61,496 nt of DNA from Verrucomicrobiota bacterium (GTDB lineage: Bacteria; Verrucomicrobiota; Verrucomicrobiia; Verrucomicrobiales; DEV007), in assembly GCA_002862135.1 (NCBI GenBank), contig PKCI01000028.1, forward strand, positions 1 through 61,496. Reading direction: 5' to 3'. The position numbers and the translations under genes are program-made. Positions 16,217-25,619 of the stretch are shown in pieces (within the stretch, counting starts at the first letter, position 1; the number at the start of each line of letters is the position of its first letter). A model generated the notes under the pieces. The model did not search any database and was not told the DNA's origin. It was given only the letters and a program-made list of their open reading frames with translations.

Positions 16217-17326
16217 ATGCACGAGAGCGCGCCGCTGGGGCAATTGTTACTCACTGGAGTTCCGGGAACGGAACTGGATCCCGAAACCGCCGCCTGCTTC
16301 AAGAAGCTACAGCCGGGGGGCTTCATTCTCTTCGGTCGCAACATCAAGTCACCGGAACAACTCCGGAAGTTGATCGATGACCTGCGCGACCTCAGTGACA
16401 TCGAACCTTTCATTACGATCGATCAGGAAGGTGGCCGGGTGTCCCGGATTCGTCTCATCGGCAGCGAACCGCCGAACGCCCAGCAGCTGCGTGAGAAGGC
16501 CGACCTCAAGCTGATCGAAAAACACGGCAAGCTGACCGGCCAGATCCTGCGAACTTTCGGGTTTAATCTCGACCTCTGCCCGGTGCTCGATATTTCCTTC
16601 GATGACGAAGCAGATAATTCGCTGAAGGGACGATGCTACGGCGCCACGGCGGAAGAAGTGATCCAGAACGCCACGCTTTTCAATCTCGGGATGCGCAAGG
16701 AAGGTGTGCTTTCCTGCGGTAAGCATTTCCCGGGTTATGCTTCGGCCGAGGTGGACCCTCACCACGAGCTCCCCGTGATCAGTAAGACGCTGGAGGAAAT
16801 GGAAGCGGATGAACTGAAACCTTTCCGCGCCCTCCTGCCTGACCTCGACAGCATCATGGCTTGTCATTCGCACTACCCGTGCTGGGATGCTGATCGTCCG
16901 CGCTGGCCCGCATCTTTGTCGAAGAACATCATTACCCAGTTCCTGCGCAACCAGCTGGGCTACGATCGCCTCGTTATGACCGATGACCTCGACATGGGTG
17001 CGGTGCTCAATGAGGTAACATTTGAAGAGACTATTCGAGCTTGCATCGAAGCGGGTAACGATCTCGCCATGATCTGCCACCGGGTCGAGCTGGTAGAAGC
17101 GGCGGCCAAGGTGATCGAGACTTTGCCTGATCCTGTCCTGCATGATGCCCTCGTCAGGATTGAGGCGGCGAAGAAGAAGATGAAGGCGCCCTACGACTGG
17201 TCAATGGAGAAGTTTCGGGAGATCGATTCCCAGATCTGGGATCTTCGTGTGGCCACCCTCGGGGAAGAGCGGGCCAAGATTCTTTCCGTGGAAGACGGCA
17301 AGCGTTCGCCGGTTGAGACGTATTAG
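16217..17326 (+). CDS. Glycoside hydrolase family 3 protein, NagZ-like beta-N-acetylhexosaminidase
   Basis: From the ATG at 16217 the product has 369 residues. Earlier in-frame ATGs at 16094 and 16145 are possible but would run into the DUF4870 promoter region. GH3 signs in order are PGGFILFGRNIKSPEQL, ITIDQEGGRVSRI, CGKHFPGYASAEVDPHHELP (the catalytic-loop region, with a longer insert than the usual KHFPGHGD) and VMTDDLDMGA, which holds the nucleophile aspartate. NagZ enzymes remove GlcNAc from peptidoglycan fragments during cell-wall recycling. There is no signal peptide, which fits a cytoplasmic role. Confidence 0.85.
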   Translation: MHESAPLGQLLLTGVPGTELDPETAACFKKLQPGGFILFGRNIKSPEQLRKLIDDLRDLSDIEPFITIDQEGGRVSRIRLIGSEPPNAQQLREKADLKLIEKHGKLTGQILRTFGFNLDLCPVLDISFDDEADNSLKGRCYGATAEEVIQNATLFNLGMRKEGVLSCGKHFPGYASAEVDPHHELPVISKTLEEMEADELKPFRALLPDLDSIMACHSHYPCWDADRPRWPASLSKNIITQFLRNQLGYDRLVMTDDLDMGAVLNEVTFEETIRACIEAGNDLAMICHRVELVEAAAKVIETLPDPVLHDALVRIEAAKKKMKAPYDWSMEKFREIDSQIWDLRVATLGEERAKILSVEDGKRSPVETY

Positions 17327-17385
17327 CGGCTTTTTACAATTTTCGGGAGCCATTGGCACTTTTTGAGAGCATGGGTTGTAGCATA

Positions 17386-17826
17386 ATGAGACTTCTCTTC
17401 CTCTCAGCTGTCGCTCTTTCTTTTTGGTGGTTATTATTCTCGTGACCTAGGTGAGCCTCGACTTCTTCCCGCCGTTGGTTTCATTTTCGAGCTGAATCCT
17501 CAGTGGTCGATTGCCCTAACTTTCCCGAGAGCGGAAGTGGCCTACGCTCCGAATCGTGACTGGCTTATCGCGGCACGAGTATTCCTAAGTGATACCGGTT
17601 GGAATATCACGGACCCGGCCGGTGGCTCCAACGACGTCGATCTCGACTACTAGAGCATGCGGGTTGGGCTGAGCTTCGAGCGCCGCCGGTCCAGTCACTG
17701 GTGGGCTTACCTCGATGCCGGCGCCCAGCGGGTCAGGAGATTTCGATCGAGGATGCTCCCTACACCTTTAAGCAGGATCTCGATTCTTCCGCCTTCGTGA
17801 CGGGTGGCGTGAAGCTGCGGTTCTAA
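17386..17826 (+). pseudogene. Decayed outer-membrane beta-barrel protein gene (DUF6268-like)
   Basis: An ATG at 17386 begins a signal-like MRLLFLSAVALSF. After a frameshift the text reads DLGEPRLLPAVGFIFELN and VAYAPNRDWLIAARVF, alternating beta-strand residues like outer-membrane barrel proteins of planctomycetes and verrucomicrobia. A TAG interrupts at 17651-17653. A second frameshift near 17735 leads into YTFKQDLDSSAFVTGGVKLRF, a barrel end with C-terminal Phe. Most of the N-terminal half is missing. The family assignment is tentative, but decay (one stop, two shifts) is visible. Confidence 0.6.
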
Positions 17827-17835
17827 GCCGTCGTC

Positions 17836-18531
17836 TTAATCAAGTTTCTTGGCGCGGGCATAGTCGCCCGGATCGACCATCCGCTTAACATCATCGAGTG
17901 AAAGCTGGGTATCGTTGTAACGGGCTTTGAAAGGCGATCCCTGCGCATCGGCTGAATTCTGCACCCCGGCCGTACCGCGGCGATCTGGATTGGTCGCATA
18001 GGTTTGACCGCTTTCCCGGTAGGAGTTGGTAGTGAAGTTGTTCATCTGGTTGATGGAGTTCGCCTTCTTCCGGTTGGCGAAGAGGCGACCGGAGTCACCG
18101 TCCCGTGAATTGTTAAAATTGCCCTCGCGGGCATCGTCGTTGCTGTAGCGGGACTCCTCGTAGCCGGAATAGTCCTGTCGCTTGAGGTATTCCGGTGTGC
18201 GGAATTGTTTGGTCGCAGCTTGGTCTTTTTGGAATCGGGCTTGCTTCTTGCCGACCCTCCCGTCGACGCCTTTGGCCTTGTTGTTCGAGTAGAGATTCGG
18301 GCGATCGGCAACGAGAGTGCCGTCCTCCGCCACGGTGTAGCCTCGCTCGGCAAACTTCGAGCGAATCGCGCTTTCGTCGCTGTTGCCTTGTCCACCCCAG
18401 GCGGCGTTATCGAAACTGATGGCGCCGCGACGGACTTCGCCATAGGTCCGCTGAGTCTCGCACTGACAAAGGAAGAGCACAGGGTGAAGGGCTGCTGCAA
18501 CGAGCACGATCTGACGGGGGAACGTTACCAT
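17836..18531 (-). CDS. Hypothetical lipoprotein, Asn/Arg-rich
   Basis: The start at 18531 is chosen because it yields a signal sequence (QIVLVAAALHPVLFLCQC) with candidate lipidation cysteines. The frame upstream only reads antisense into the TPR gene end. The 231-residue mature part is hydrophilic, rich in Asn, Asp, Arg and Tyr, without repeats I can define, and ends DVKRMVDPGDYARAKKLD. It overlaps the last seven bases of the giant TPR gene, so it is probably the downstream partner in that operon. The family was not recognised. Confidence 0.65.
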   Translation of the reverse strand: MVTFPRQIVLVAAALHPVLFLCQCETQRTYGEVRRGAISFDNAAWGGQGNSDESAIRSKFAERGYTVAEDGTLVADRPNLYSNNKAKGVDGRVGKKQARFQKDQAATKQFRTPEYLKRQDYSGYEESRYSNDDAREGNFNNSRDGDSGRLFANRKKANSINQMNNFTTNSYRESGQTYATNPDRRGTAGVQNSADAQGSPFKARYNDTQLSLDDVKRMVDPGDYARAKKLD

Positions 18532-21500
18532 GAGCCGGTATATTCCACCATTTCGCGGCCTTCGGCAAGAGCAGTCCGCCATTCGCGCAGGAGGATTAGC
18601 CGCCCGCTGGTGAGGTGGAGTTCGGCCGTTCGGTCTTCCCACGAGTCGAGTTTGTCCCAGTCAGCATAGAGTTTCATGAGCAGGCGAAGGTCGACAGAGA
18701 GCGATTTCCGAAAGACTTTGTGAAGGAAGGTTTCGGCTTCGTCGAACTGCTCCGTTTCGATGAGATACGAGGCAAAATCCTCGAGAAAGAGATGGTGATT
18801 CCATCGGTAGGAAGTGAGCTGATCGTGGTAGCGGCGAAAGAGGCGTCCCGCGAGATCTTTCTCCCCTAGCTGTTGGAAAAGGGCTGGCAGTTTACGACGG
18901 GACAGCAAGGTCGCAAATTCGGTCTTGAGTCCAGTCTGGCGGAAAATGTCGGACTCAGCTTCCTGCATGAAACGGGAGTGAACTTCGAGCAGACGTGCCC
19001 GGTCGCCAATGCGATGAAAGAATAGGACCTGCTGTTGCGGATAATCAGCAAAGTAGTGAGTGCCGGGCACGGCGGAGGAACTTATGAATTCGCGGGCGGC
19101 GACGATGCCGGATTCACCGAAAGCCGGCAGCGTTGAAAGAATGCGATCACGCTCGGTTCGGTCAGCGTCGGCGAGCAGCCTCAGGGCCGTTGCCTGGAGT
19201 TGGTCACGATTCCACGCGACAATCAGTTGCTGCAGCCATGCGGCCTCGACTGGCACCGGGGTTTCCGCGATCAGGTTCGCCAATTCAAAGGACGGCCCCG
19301 TGAGGTCGTTGATCCAGTTGACGAGATGCGAGGCATTGGATTCCGGAAGGCCGGCGGAGTTGACTGATGAATCGTTATAGTCAAAATCGTGGAAGATGGC
19401 TTCCCACTCATTCGGCATCTCTGAGAGTTGAATCCCCCTTTGATGGTTTGTTAGTATTAATGAAAGCGATGTGAAGAAGCGGTTACTGCGGTCGGACGTG
19501 TTCCGACGAATCGTGGTTAAGAGGGCCAGGGCCTGTTCGGTGGCACCGGCTTCACCGCTGGCGAGGGCCAGGGTCAGAGCGACGGAATGAGGCTGGCTTT
19601 CGAGGCTGTGGTGAGCCAGCGTTATGAGTGCATCAATGTCTGCGGTTTGCTCGTCCCGATATAGCCGGGCGAGTTGGGTCATCACCTCGCGTTCGAGTTC
19701 GGAATCATCGCCGTTGAGCGTGATTTCGGTGAGCCACTCCACGGCTTCCTCGGGTTGGCCTTTATCTTCAAGTAGCTTTGCCCCGAGGAGACGGTGACGG
19801 TTCTCGATCTCGTCGAAGTTGCGGAGATGGGTCAGCAATCGCAGGAGCGCGTCATCGTCACCGCTTTGGCGATAGGCTGCGATAAGCGCGCGCTGGAAGG
19901 GCAGGTGAGCCTGAGTGGTGATGGGTGGAGCGCCCCGGGCTCCGGTAGGCTTTCGGCTGAGCGGGACGAGCCGGTCAATGTCCCGTGAGATCGCGAGGAA
20001 CCGGGCGTGCTGTTCGGCAAGGTAATTGGATGTGATGCCGGGAGGCGGGTTGTATTCGCGTGTCCCGAGCCGGTGAATAACATCGAGTGCTGGCTCAGGG
20101 TCGAGAGCGGTTTCGCTGGCATCAAAGAGGCCCTGCATGGGGGCATAGTTCTTTCCGCGTCGGCGAACTTCGGCCTGGTAGACTTGGACGGCTTCTCGAT
20201 GAAAGCCCTGGGTCTCGAGCGATTTGCCGAGCTCAAAACGGCTGTCGGGATCAACCAGCTGATTTTCGATGGTGAGCGCGAGCGCAGTCCGTTCCGGGGC
20301 GCTGAGCCATTCGAGCGGGAGGGTCTTACACCCGATTTCGAACTGCTCGAACTGGGCGATGGCGGAGTCGTTGACTGGAAGCGCAAGAGCATCGCCACTG
20401 ATGGCATCGGCAAAGGGCAAGCCGTGCTTGAGGTCTTGGGGAATCCGCGCTGAATAGTAACGCAGCAGTTGATTCATTCTCTGCCAGCTCTGGATCTGGA
20501 CGTAGCGAACCCGGTCGGGATCGGGATCACGCGGACGGATGAAGTCGATCTGGCGGGAAGTCACTTCTCTGACCGTTTTGATAGCGTCATTGTAGCGTTG
20601 TCCGGCGATCTGGATGAGAAGCTTTTTCTCGTCTTTGTTGCTCTGGCTGGCGGAATCAGCGGCTTCTGCTTCGCGGAGCAAGCGATTGATCAGTTTCTCT
20701 CGCGGGACATCAGAGTCCATCAACGAAAGCCGCTCAGTCAGGGCAGAGAGGAAGAGGTCGCGTGAACGAATGCTGTCACCGGGCTCCATGGCATCAAGGG
20801 CCCGGTCGAGGGCCTGGATCTGGGTTCGTTTGCGACCGGTTTTCCCTGCGATCTGCGAAAGTGAAAAGAGAAAGCTGACATCAGGATCTTCCATCGTCTC
20901 AGCAGCCAGAGATCCGATTTCGAAAGCCTCATCAATGAAACCCAATTCCCGAAGTTCGGCGAAAAGGTAGGCGCCAAATTTTTCGAGGTAGGGCATTTCG
21001 GAAATGACCCGGTAGATGAAATCGCGAGAAACCCCGGCGTCGACAACAGGATTCGTCAATAGAACGAGCGCGGCCATCGAGAGGCAGGCGGCGCGGTCGT
21101 GTCTCCCCATTCGAGCCTCAGGATCGTTGATCCAAGCGTGAATGGCATCAACATCGCCGGCAAGCAGTCGGGCGAAGGCTCCCTCGAAAAGGTTGATGAA
21201 AGAGTCGGATTCAGGCATCGACTGGAGCAAGGCACCGTAGCGGGCGTGGGCCTCGTCGTTGCCGGCGAGGTAGCGATAGGCCCAGAGCTTTTCAACGTCG
21301 GGACGGTCGCTTTGCTCCCAGCGAGCCAGCCATGCGTCCGTCTGTCCGGTCAGGCCTGACAAAGCAGCGGCCTCTTCGATGGCCCGGATGCGAAGCCAGA
21401 GCGGTTTGGCCGGCAGGTATTGATATTCGCGGTGATTGGCGAGCAGGGCTTCGGCGATTTCATCCTGCATGCTGCCACCGAGGTAAGGGAAATCTTCGAC

Positions 21501-24500
21501 TATGAGGACAAAGGAATGAAGCTCGTTGCCGGAGTCAGTCTTGGCGTCGTCGTCGAGCCGGGCGACACGGATGAGCGGTCGGGCAAAGTGGTTGAAGCTC
21601 CCCGGGTAAACGACTTTGGGGGTGTTCTCGATCACATGAAGGAAATTGGCAAGCGCTTCGGAGTAATAGCCCCGTTCACTCTGGATCAAGGCGAGGCGGA
21701 AGCGAGCCTGTAGGTCCCAATCACGAAGTTGAACAATCCTTGCGAGCACACGTTGGGCGTCGGCGCGCAGACCGTCCTGCTTGTAGTGAACGGCCAGTTC
21801 TGAAAGAAATTCGGGGTCACGCCCAAATCGACTCTCGAGACTTCGGCGGAGGAGGTTCGCTTCGTCGAGGCGAAGGTCTTTTTCCAGCATGGTGAGAAGC
21901 GTCTGCCAGTTCTCAACTTGGTCGCCCTCGCCGCGGGCAAGGAGTTGGCGCCGGTAATAGATAGCCGACTTGAGATCACCCAGTTCGTCGGCGATAGCGC
22001 TGAGTTCACCGAGGAGGCCCTCATTTTGCTCGGACATGTAATAGGCTTTCTTGAGCGAGGCAAAAGCGCCCGCGGTATCGCCGTTTGCCTGCTGAACCCG
22101 GGCAAGTGCTTCGGGGTAAAACCGGTCGAAAGGATGTTGCTGTGTCAGGGCCTGGAAACGTTCCAGCATCCGGTCGAGGAGAAAGTGGGTCCGTGCCAGG
22201 TTGAGCTGGTTGTCGAGAAGTTTGCGACGCTGGATGATGTCGGACTCGCGCTCGAGCAGTTCGAGCTCAGCATCGAGGGCTTCTTCGGGGCGGCCGTTCT
22301 CGATCAGGACGGTTGAGAGTTGCTTGATAATGCGACGCTTTTCGAAGGAGTTGGCCTGGCGGTAGGCCTGTTGCCAGACTTCGATCTGCTTGCCGGAGCT
22401 GCCCTGCTTTGCATAGACCTTTGCTAGAGTGCTCAAGGTCGTGAGAGGAGCCTCGGGCTTGGCGGCGAGTCGTTTGAGCTCTCGGATCGCTTCGTCTTCG
22501 TAGCCGAGCTCGAATCGCATTGCGGCGCGGCGCTGCATGTAATAATCGGCGTTGGCGGGATCAATTTCGGCCAGCGTGGTGAGATGGTCGACCATGAGCG
22601 TGGTGCGCTCGTTGAGCTCGGCAAGGGAGAAGAGCATTAGTTCAACATCGAGGATCGGCCCGCCGGCTTCTTCCTTGGCCGAGGTGAGCTGCGCGTAGCA
22701 TTCGTGATTGTCCTGTAGTTTGAAAGCCCACCAGGCAGCGCGGTAGCGGTTGGTGAGTGTCTTGGTGGTTTCTGCGGCTTTCTTGACAGTTTCGTAGAAC
22801 TCGATCAGCTCTTCGGGTGGCGTTTCATCACCGGGGCGCAGGGCCTTGTTGGCAACGATGGCCATTTTGCGGTACTGCGCCAGGGTTTGGATATTCCCTC
22901 CGCTGAGTAGGCTCGGGTCCTCGATGGGTTCGGGTTCTTTGTTGAAGTGGCCCCGGAGAAGGCTGAAGAGGCGTTGATCGATTTGAGACTTTTCTTCGAG
23001 AGTTTCGAGCTTGTTCCAAACCCTGGAGAGTTGTTCGACAGAGTCTTCGATTCTTCCGCTCTCGATCAGGATGTCGGCGCGGGTTTCCTGAAGGGTGAGT
23101 TCATCAGGTGAAAGAACGATTGCTTCTTCAATGGCACTGAGAGCTTCGTCGGTGCGATCGAGGTCGCGAAGAATGTTGGTGATCTGGATGAGTCGGTTCT
23201 TCCTCTCAATTTTGTCTTGGCCGACTTTGGCCACATAATCGTTGAGCACGTCGACGGCCTGCTGGGGGCGTCCGCGCTCCGTGAGGAATCGGGCTAACTC
23301 AGTGGGAGAGACCGCTTCAATCGATTCGGCCGCTTGCTTGAGGAGGCGCTCGACGAGTCCGTCGAGGTAGTTGCTGCGGGCGAACTCGATAACAGTCGCG
23401 AGCATCTCGGCATCTGAGGGAACGGTATCGAGGTGATTGCTGAGAATAGTCTCTGCCGCCATGTGGTCCTCTGAATTCAGGGCGATCTCGGCACGGAGGA
23501 TAATAAGGTGGAGTGGAGGTCGGGCGGACTCTTTGATGATACCGTCGAGCATGGCGGCGGCTTCGTCGAAGCGGTCGTTGCGGAGCTGCGTGCGAGCCAG
23601 CTCAAGCCGGTAGTCAATGTTATTGGGCAGGCTCTCGACGAGACGGTAGAGGGCTTGCTCCTGCTTCACCGGTTCTGCCGTTAGACCGTAGAATGTCGCC
23701 AGATCATGGAGGGATTTTTCGGTGGGGTTTTCTTCGCTCACCACTTCGGTGAGTGAATTTTCTAGTTCGGTGAGGCGGTCGAATTGTTCGTGCAACTGGA
23801 CAACGCGACTGAATAGGAGGACATAATCGCGACTTTTGAAGTGGAGTAGTTCGAGAGCCTTTCGACCGGACTCAGCGGCACCTTGGAAGTTGCTGATGAA
23901 TTCGTAGATGCGATTGAGCTCGTTGAGGGCATTGATCTGCTGCCTCGGATCGCCGGATTCGGAAAGTTCGGTTAGGACACTGATGGCGGTTTCAGTTTCT
24001 CCAGATTCGAGAAGCAGGGAGACAATCTCAGTTCGAAGAGCAGGTTTGTCAGGGTAAGCGCTGAGCAGTTCCTTCCAGATGCCGATGGCGGTATCGAGTT
24101 GTCCGAGTTGCTGATTAAGGGTCGCTTTTCTCAGGCGAATGGCGAGCCCCTCTTCGCTGTCAGCGGGGAGTTTTTCGATGAGGCGGTTATAGAGAGATAG
24201 GGCCTTGCTGGATCTTTTCTGAAGGTCGGCAATTTCAGCGAGTGCGAGCAGAGCTGGAATATTGTCTGGTTCGTGATCGGTGACTCGGTTGTAAGCCGCG
24301 CGGGCAGCGTCGACGTTGTCGCTTTTGCGAAGGAGGTGCGCGTGGATCAGGACGGCTACCGCTGTTGCGTTCCCGGGATTGGAGGCCGATTCGAAGTAGT
24401 TCAGTAAAAGCTCCGTCTGGCTCTTTTTTTCATAGAGATTCCAGAGCAGGTCGAGGACGTTACCATATTCGGGATTTTTCTCGAGTAGGCGAATGTAATG

Positions 24501-24653
24501 GTTGGCCAGCTTGGTGTCGGCCTGGGTCCACGGAGAAGCGGCGACGGCTTCCTCAGTAGGTTCGTCCTGGGCGTGCGACAAAATAGAAATAACGCCGATC
24601 GCCAGGGTTAGCGCGGTGACCTGAATGAGTTGACTGGGGGTTTTCGTCTTCAA
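18525..24653 (-). CDS. Giant exported TPR-repeat protein (2,042 residues)
   Basis: A signal peptide (LIQVTALTLAIGVISILSHA) leads into about 2,000 residues of alternating short amphipathic helices. Many units fit the TPR pattern, for example AYNRVTDHEPDNIPALLALA and ALSAIEEAIVLSPDELTLQ, most clearly in the first 1,000 residues and less regularly after about 1,150. There is no enzyme domain, no transmembrane segment after the leader and no peptidoglycan anchor that I can see. It should be a periplasmic or surface scaffold for protein-protein contacts. The following small lipoprotein overlaps it by seven bases and may be its partner. The size is exceptional for a pure TPR protein. Confidence 0.88.
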   Translation of the reverse strand: MKTKTPSQLIQVTALTLAIGVISILSHAQDEPTEEAVAASPWTQADTKLANHYIRLLEKNPEYGNVLDLLWNLYEKKSQTELLLNYFESASNPGNATAVAVLIHAHLLRKSDNVDAARAAYNRVTDHEPDNIPALLALAEIADLQKRSSKALSLYNRLIEKLPADSEEGLAIRLRKATLNQQLGQLDTAIGIWKELLSAYPDKPALRTEIVSLLLESGETETAISVLTELSESGDPRQQINALNELNRIYEFISNFQGAAESGRKALELLHFKSRDYVLLFSRVVQLHEQFDRLTELENSLTEVVSEENPTEKSLHDLATFYGLTAEPVKQEQALYRLVESLPNNIDYRLELARTQLRNDRFDEAAAMLDGIIKESARPPLHLIILRAEIALNSEDHMAAETILSNHLDTVPSDAEMLATVIEFARSNYLDGLVERLLKQAAESIEAVSPTELARFLTERGRPQQAVDVLNDYVAKVGQDKIERKNRLIQITNILRDLDRTDEALSAIEEAIVLSPDELTLQETRADILIESGRIEDSVEQLSRVWNKLETLEEKSQIDQRLFSLLRGHFNKEPEPIEDPSLLSGGNIQTLAQYRKMAIVANKALRPGDETPPEELIEFYETVKKAAETTKTLTNRYRAAWWAFKLQDNHECYAQLTSAKEEAGGPILDVELMLFSLAELNERTTLMVDHLTTLAEIDPANADYYMQRRAAMRFELGYEDEAIRELKRLAAKPEAPLTTLSTLAKVYAKQGSSGKQIEVWQQAYRQANSFEKRRIIKQLSTVLIENGRPEEALDAELELLERESDIIQRRKLLDNQLNLARTHFLLDRMLERFQALTQQHPFDRFYPEALARVQQANGDTAGAFASLKKAYYMSEQNEGLLGELSAIADELGDLKSAIYYRRQLLARGEGDQVENWQTLLTMLEKDLRLDEANLLRRSLESRFGRDPEFLSELAVHYKQDGLRADAQRVLARIVQLRDWDLQARFRLALIQSERGYYSEALANFLHVIENTPKVVYPGSFNHFARPLIRVARLDDDAKTDSGNELHSFVLIVEDFPYLGGSMQDEIAEALLANHREYQYLPAKPLWLRIRAIEEAAALSGLTGQTDAWLARWEQSDRPDVEKLWAYRYLAGNDEAHARYGALLQSMPESDSFINLFEGAFARLLAGDVDAIHAWINDPEARMGRHDRAACLSMAALVLLTNPVVDAGVSRDFIYRVISEMPYLEKFGAYLFAELRELGFIDEAFEIGSLAAETMEDPDVSFLFSLSQIAGKTGRKRTQIQALDRALDAMEPGDSIRSRDLFLSALTERLSLMDSDVPREKLINRLLREAEAADSASQSNKDEKKLLIQIAGQRYNDAIKTVREVTSRQIDFIRPRDPDPDRVRYVQIQSWQRMNQLLRYYSARIPQDLKHGLPFADAISGDALALPVNDSAIAQFEQFEIGCKTLPLEWLSAPERTALALTIENQLVDPDSRFELGKSLETQGFHREAVQVYQAEVRRRGKNYAPMQGLFDASETALDPEPALDVIHRLGTREYNPPPGITSNYLAEQHARFLAISRDIDRLVPLSRKPTGARGAPPITTQAHLPFQRALIAAYRQSGDDDALLRLLTHLRNFDEIENRHRLLGAKLLEDKGQPEEAVEWLTEITLNGDDSELEREVMTQLARLYRDEQTADIDALITLAHHSLESQPHSVALTLALASGEAGATEQALALLTTIRRNTSDRSNRFFTSLSLILTNHQRGIQLSEMPNEWEAIFHDFDYNDSSVNSAGLPESNASHLVNWINDLTGPSFELANLIAETPVPVEAAWLQQLIVAWNRDQLQATALRLLADADRTERDRILSTLPAFGESGIVAAREFISSSAVPGTHYFADYPQQQVLFFHRIGDRARLLEVHSRFMQEAESDIFRQTGLKTEFATLLSRRKLPALFQQLGEKDLAGRLFRRYHDQLTSYRWNHHLFLEDFASYLIETEQFDEAETFLHKVFRKSLSVDLRLLMKLYADWDKLDSWEDRTAELHLTSGRLILLREWRTALAEGREMVEYTGSW

Positions 24654-24753
24654 TAGTCAACGAGGGGAAGAAGGCCGCTTTCAAACAGATGTTACGGTAG
24701 GCGTGGCCGTTTCTTCCGTCAATTCCTGCCCCGCCCGTGAACGGGCCTCTGTC

Positions 24754-25539
24754 ATGAAACTCCCACTCTATCAAATCGACGCATTCGCTTCGAAGGTCTT
24801 CACCGGGAATCCGGCAGCTGTAGTTCCTCTTGGTGAGTGGCTTCCGGATGAAACGATGCAGGCCATCGCGATGGAAAATCAACTCTCCGAAACGGCGTTC
24901 ATGATCCCCGGGGAGGAGAAAGTGGCGCTTCGTTGGTTCACCCCGGAGATCGAAGTCGACCTTTGCGGTCACGCTACGCTGGCCTCTGCGCACGTGTTGT
25001 TTTCGGAGCTGGGTTGGGATGGCGATTCCGTGGTCTTCAGTTCGCGTAGCGGCGATCTCACTGTGCTGAGCCTCGGCTCGCAGCTGGAAATGGAGTTACC
25101 CTCTGATGAACTGAATCCGGCTGAGCCTGAAAAGGATCGGGTCAGCGCTGCCTTGGATTGCCGGCTTTTGGAACTCTGGCAGGGGCGCGATGACTACATG
25201 GCTGTTGTTGAGGACGAATCCGTCGTCCGCGGGTTGAAACCTGATATACGCGCGGTCTTGGATCTCCCGGTCCGTGGCATCCTTGTGACGGCGCCCGGCG
25301 AAGCGGTGGAATTCGTGTCCCGCTGCTTCTTTCCCGCGGCCGGGATCGATGAGGATCCGGTGACGGGGTCCGCCCACGCGACAATGGCGCCCTACTGGTC
25401 CGAAAAGCTCGGGCGCGGAGTTCTTACTGCCCACCAGGTTTCCGCCAGGTGTGGCGAGGTGATTTGTGAACCCGATGGAGATCGCGTGAAACTGCGGGGC
25501 CAGGCGTTGACCTATCTGCGTGGCGAGATCAAGATCTAA
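24754..25539 (+). CDS. PhzF family isomerase
   Basis: From the ATG at 24754 the protein has 261 residues, the usual PhzF length. The signature IDAFASKVFTGNPAAVV opens the fold. NQLSETAFM carries the conserved catalytic glutamate, VDLCGHATLA the conserved DxxGHAT, and the second half repeats the diaminopimelate-epimerase-like fold with VTGSAH. Most PhzF-like proteins outside phenazine clusters have unknown substrates and none of the other phz genes are nearby. A GCCCGT-GA-ACGGGC hairpin (24733-24746) lies 7 bases before the start and may mask the ribosome-binding site. Confidence 0.9.
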   Translation: MKLPLYQIDAFASKVFTGNPAAVVPLGEWLPDETMQAIAMENQLSETAFMIPGEEKVALRWFTPEIEVDLCGHATLASAHVLFSELGWDGDSVVFSSRSGDLTVLSLGSQLEMELPSDELNPAEPEKDRVSAALDCRLLELWQGRDDYMAVVEDESVVRGLKPDIRAVLDLPVRGILVTAPGEAVEFVSRCFFPAAGIDEDPVTGSAHATMAPYWSEKLGRGVLTAHQVSARCGEVICEPDGDRVKLRGQALTYLRGEIKI

Positions 25540-25587
25540 CAGCTTGGATAGAGCAACTGAATCCTGTTGAATCAGGCTGCCGGGCAC

Positions 25588-25616
25588 AAAAAAGGCGCGG
25601 AGCGAGCCGCACCTTT
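25588..25616 (-). terminator. Rho-independent terminator of the peroxiredoxin gene
   Basis: On the minus strand AAAGG-T-GCGG, a 6-base loop and CCGC-G-CCTTT form a 9-bp stem with one mismatch, followed directly by a run of T (six A on the plus strand, 25588-25593). It lies between the convergent phzF-like and peroxiredoxin genes. Confidence 0.8.
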
Positions 25617-25619
25617 CCA

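Noticed and set aside
16102..16413. Longer DUF4870 protein starting at 16413
   Set aside because: The extra 104 residues are antisense to the NagZ-like gene, and the family starts at about 16101.
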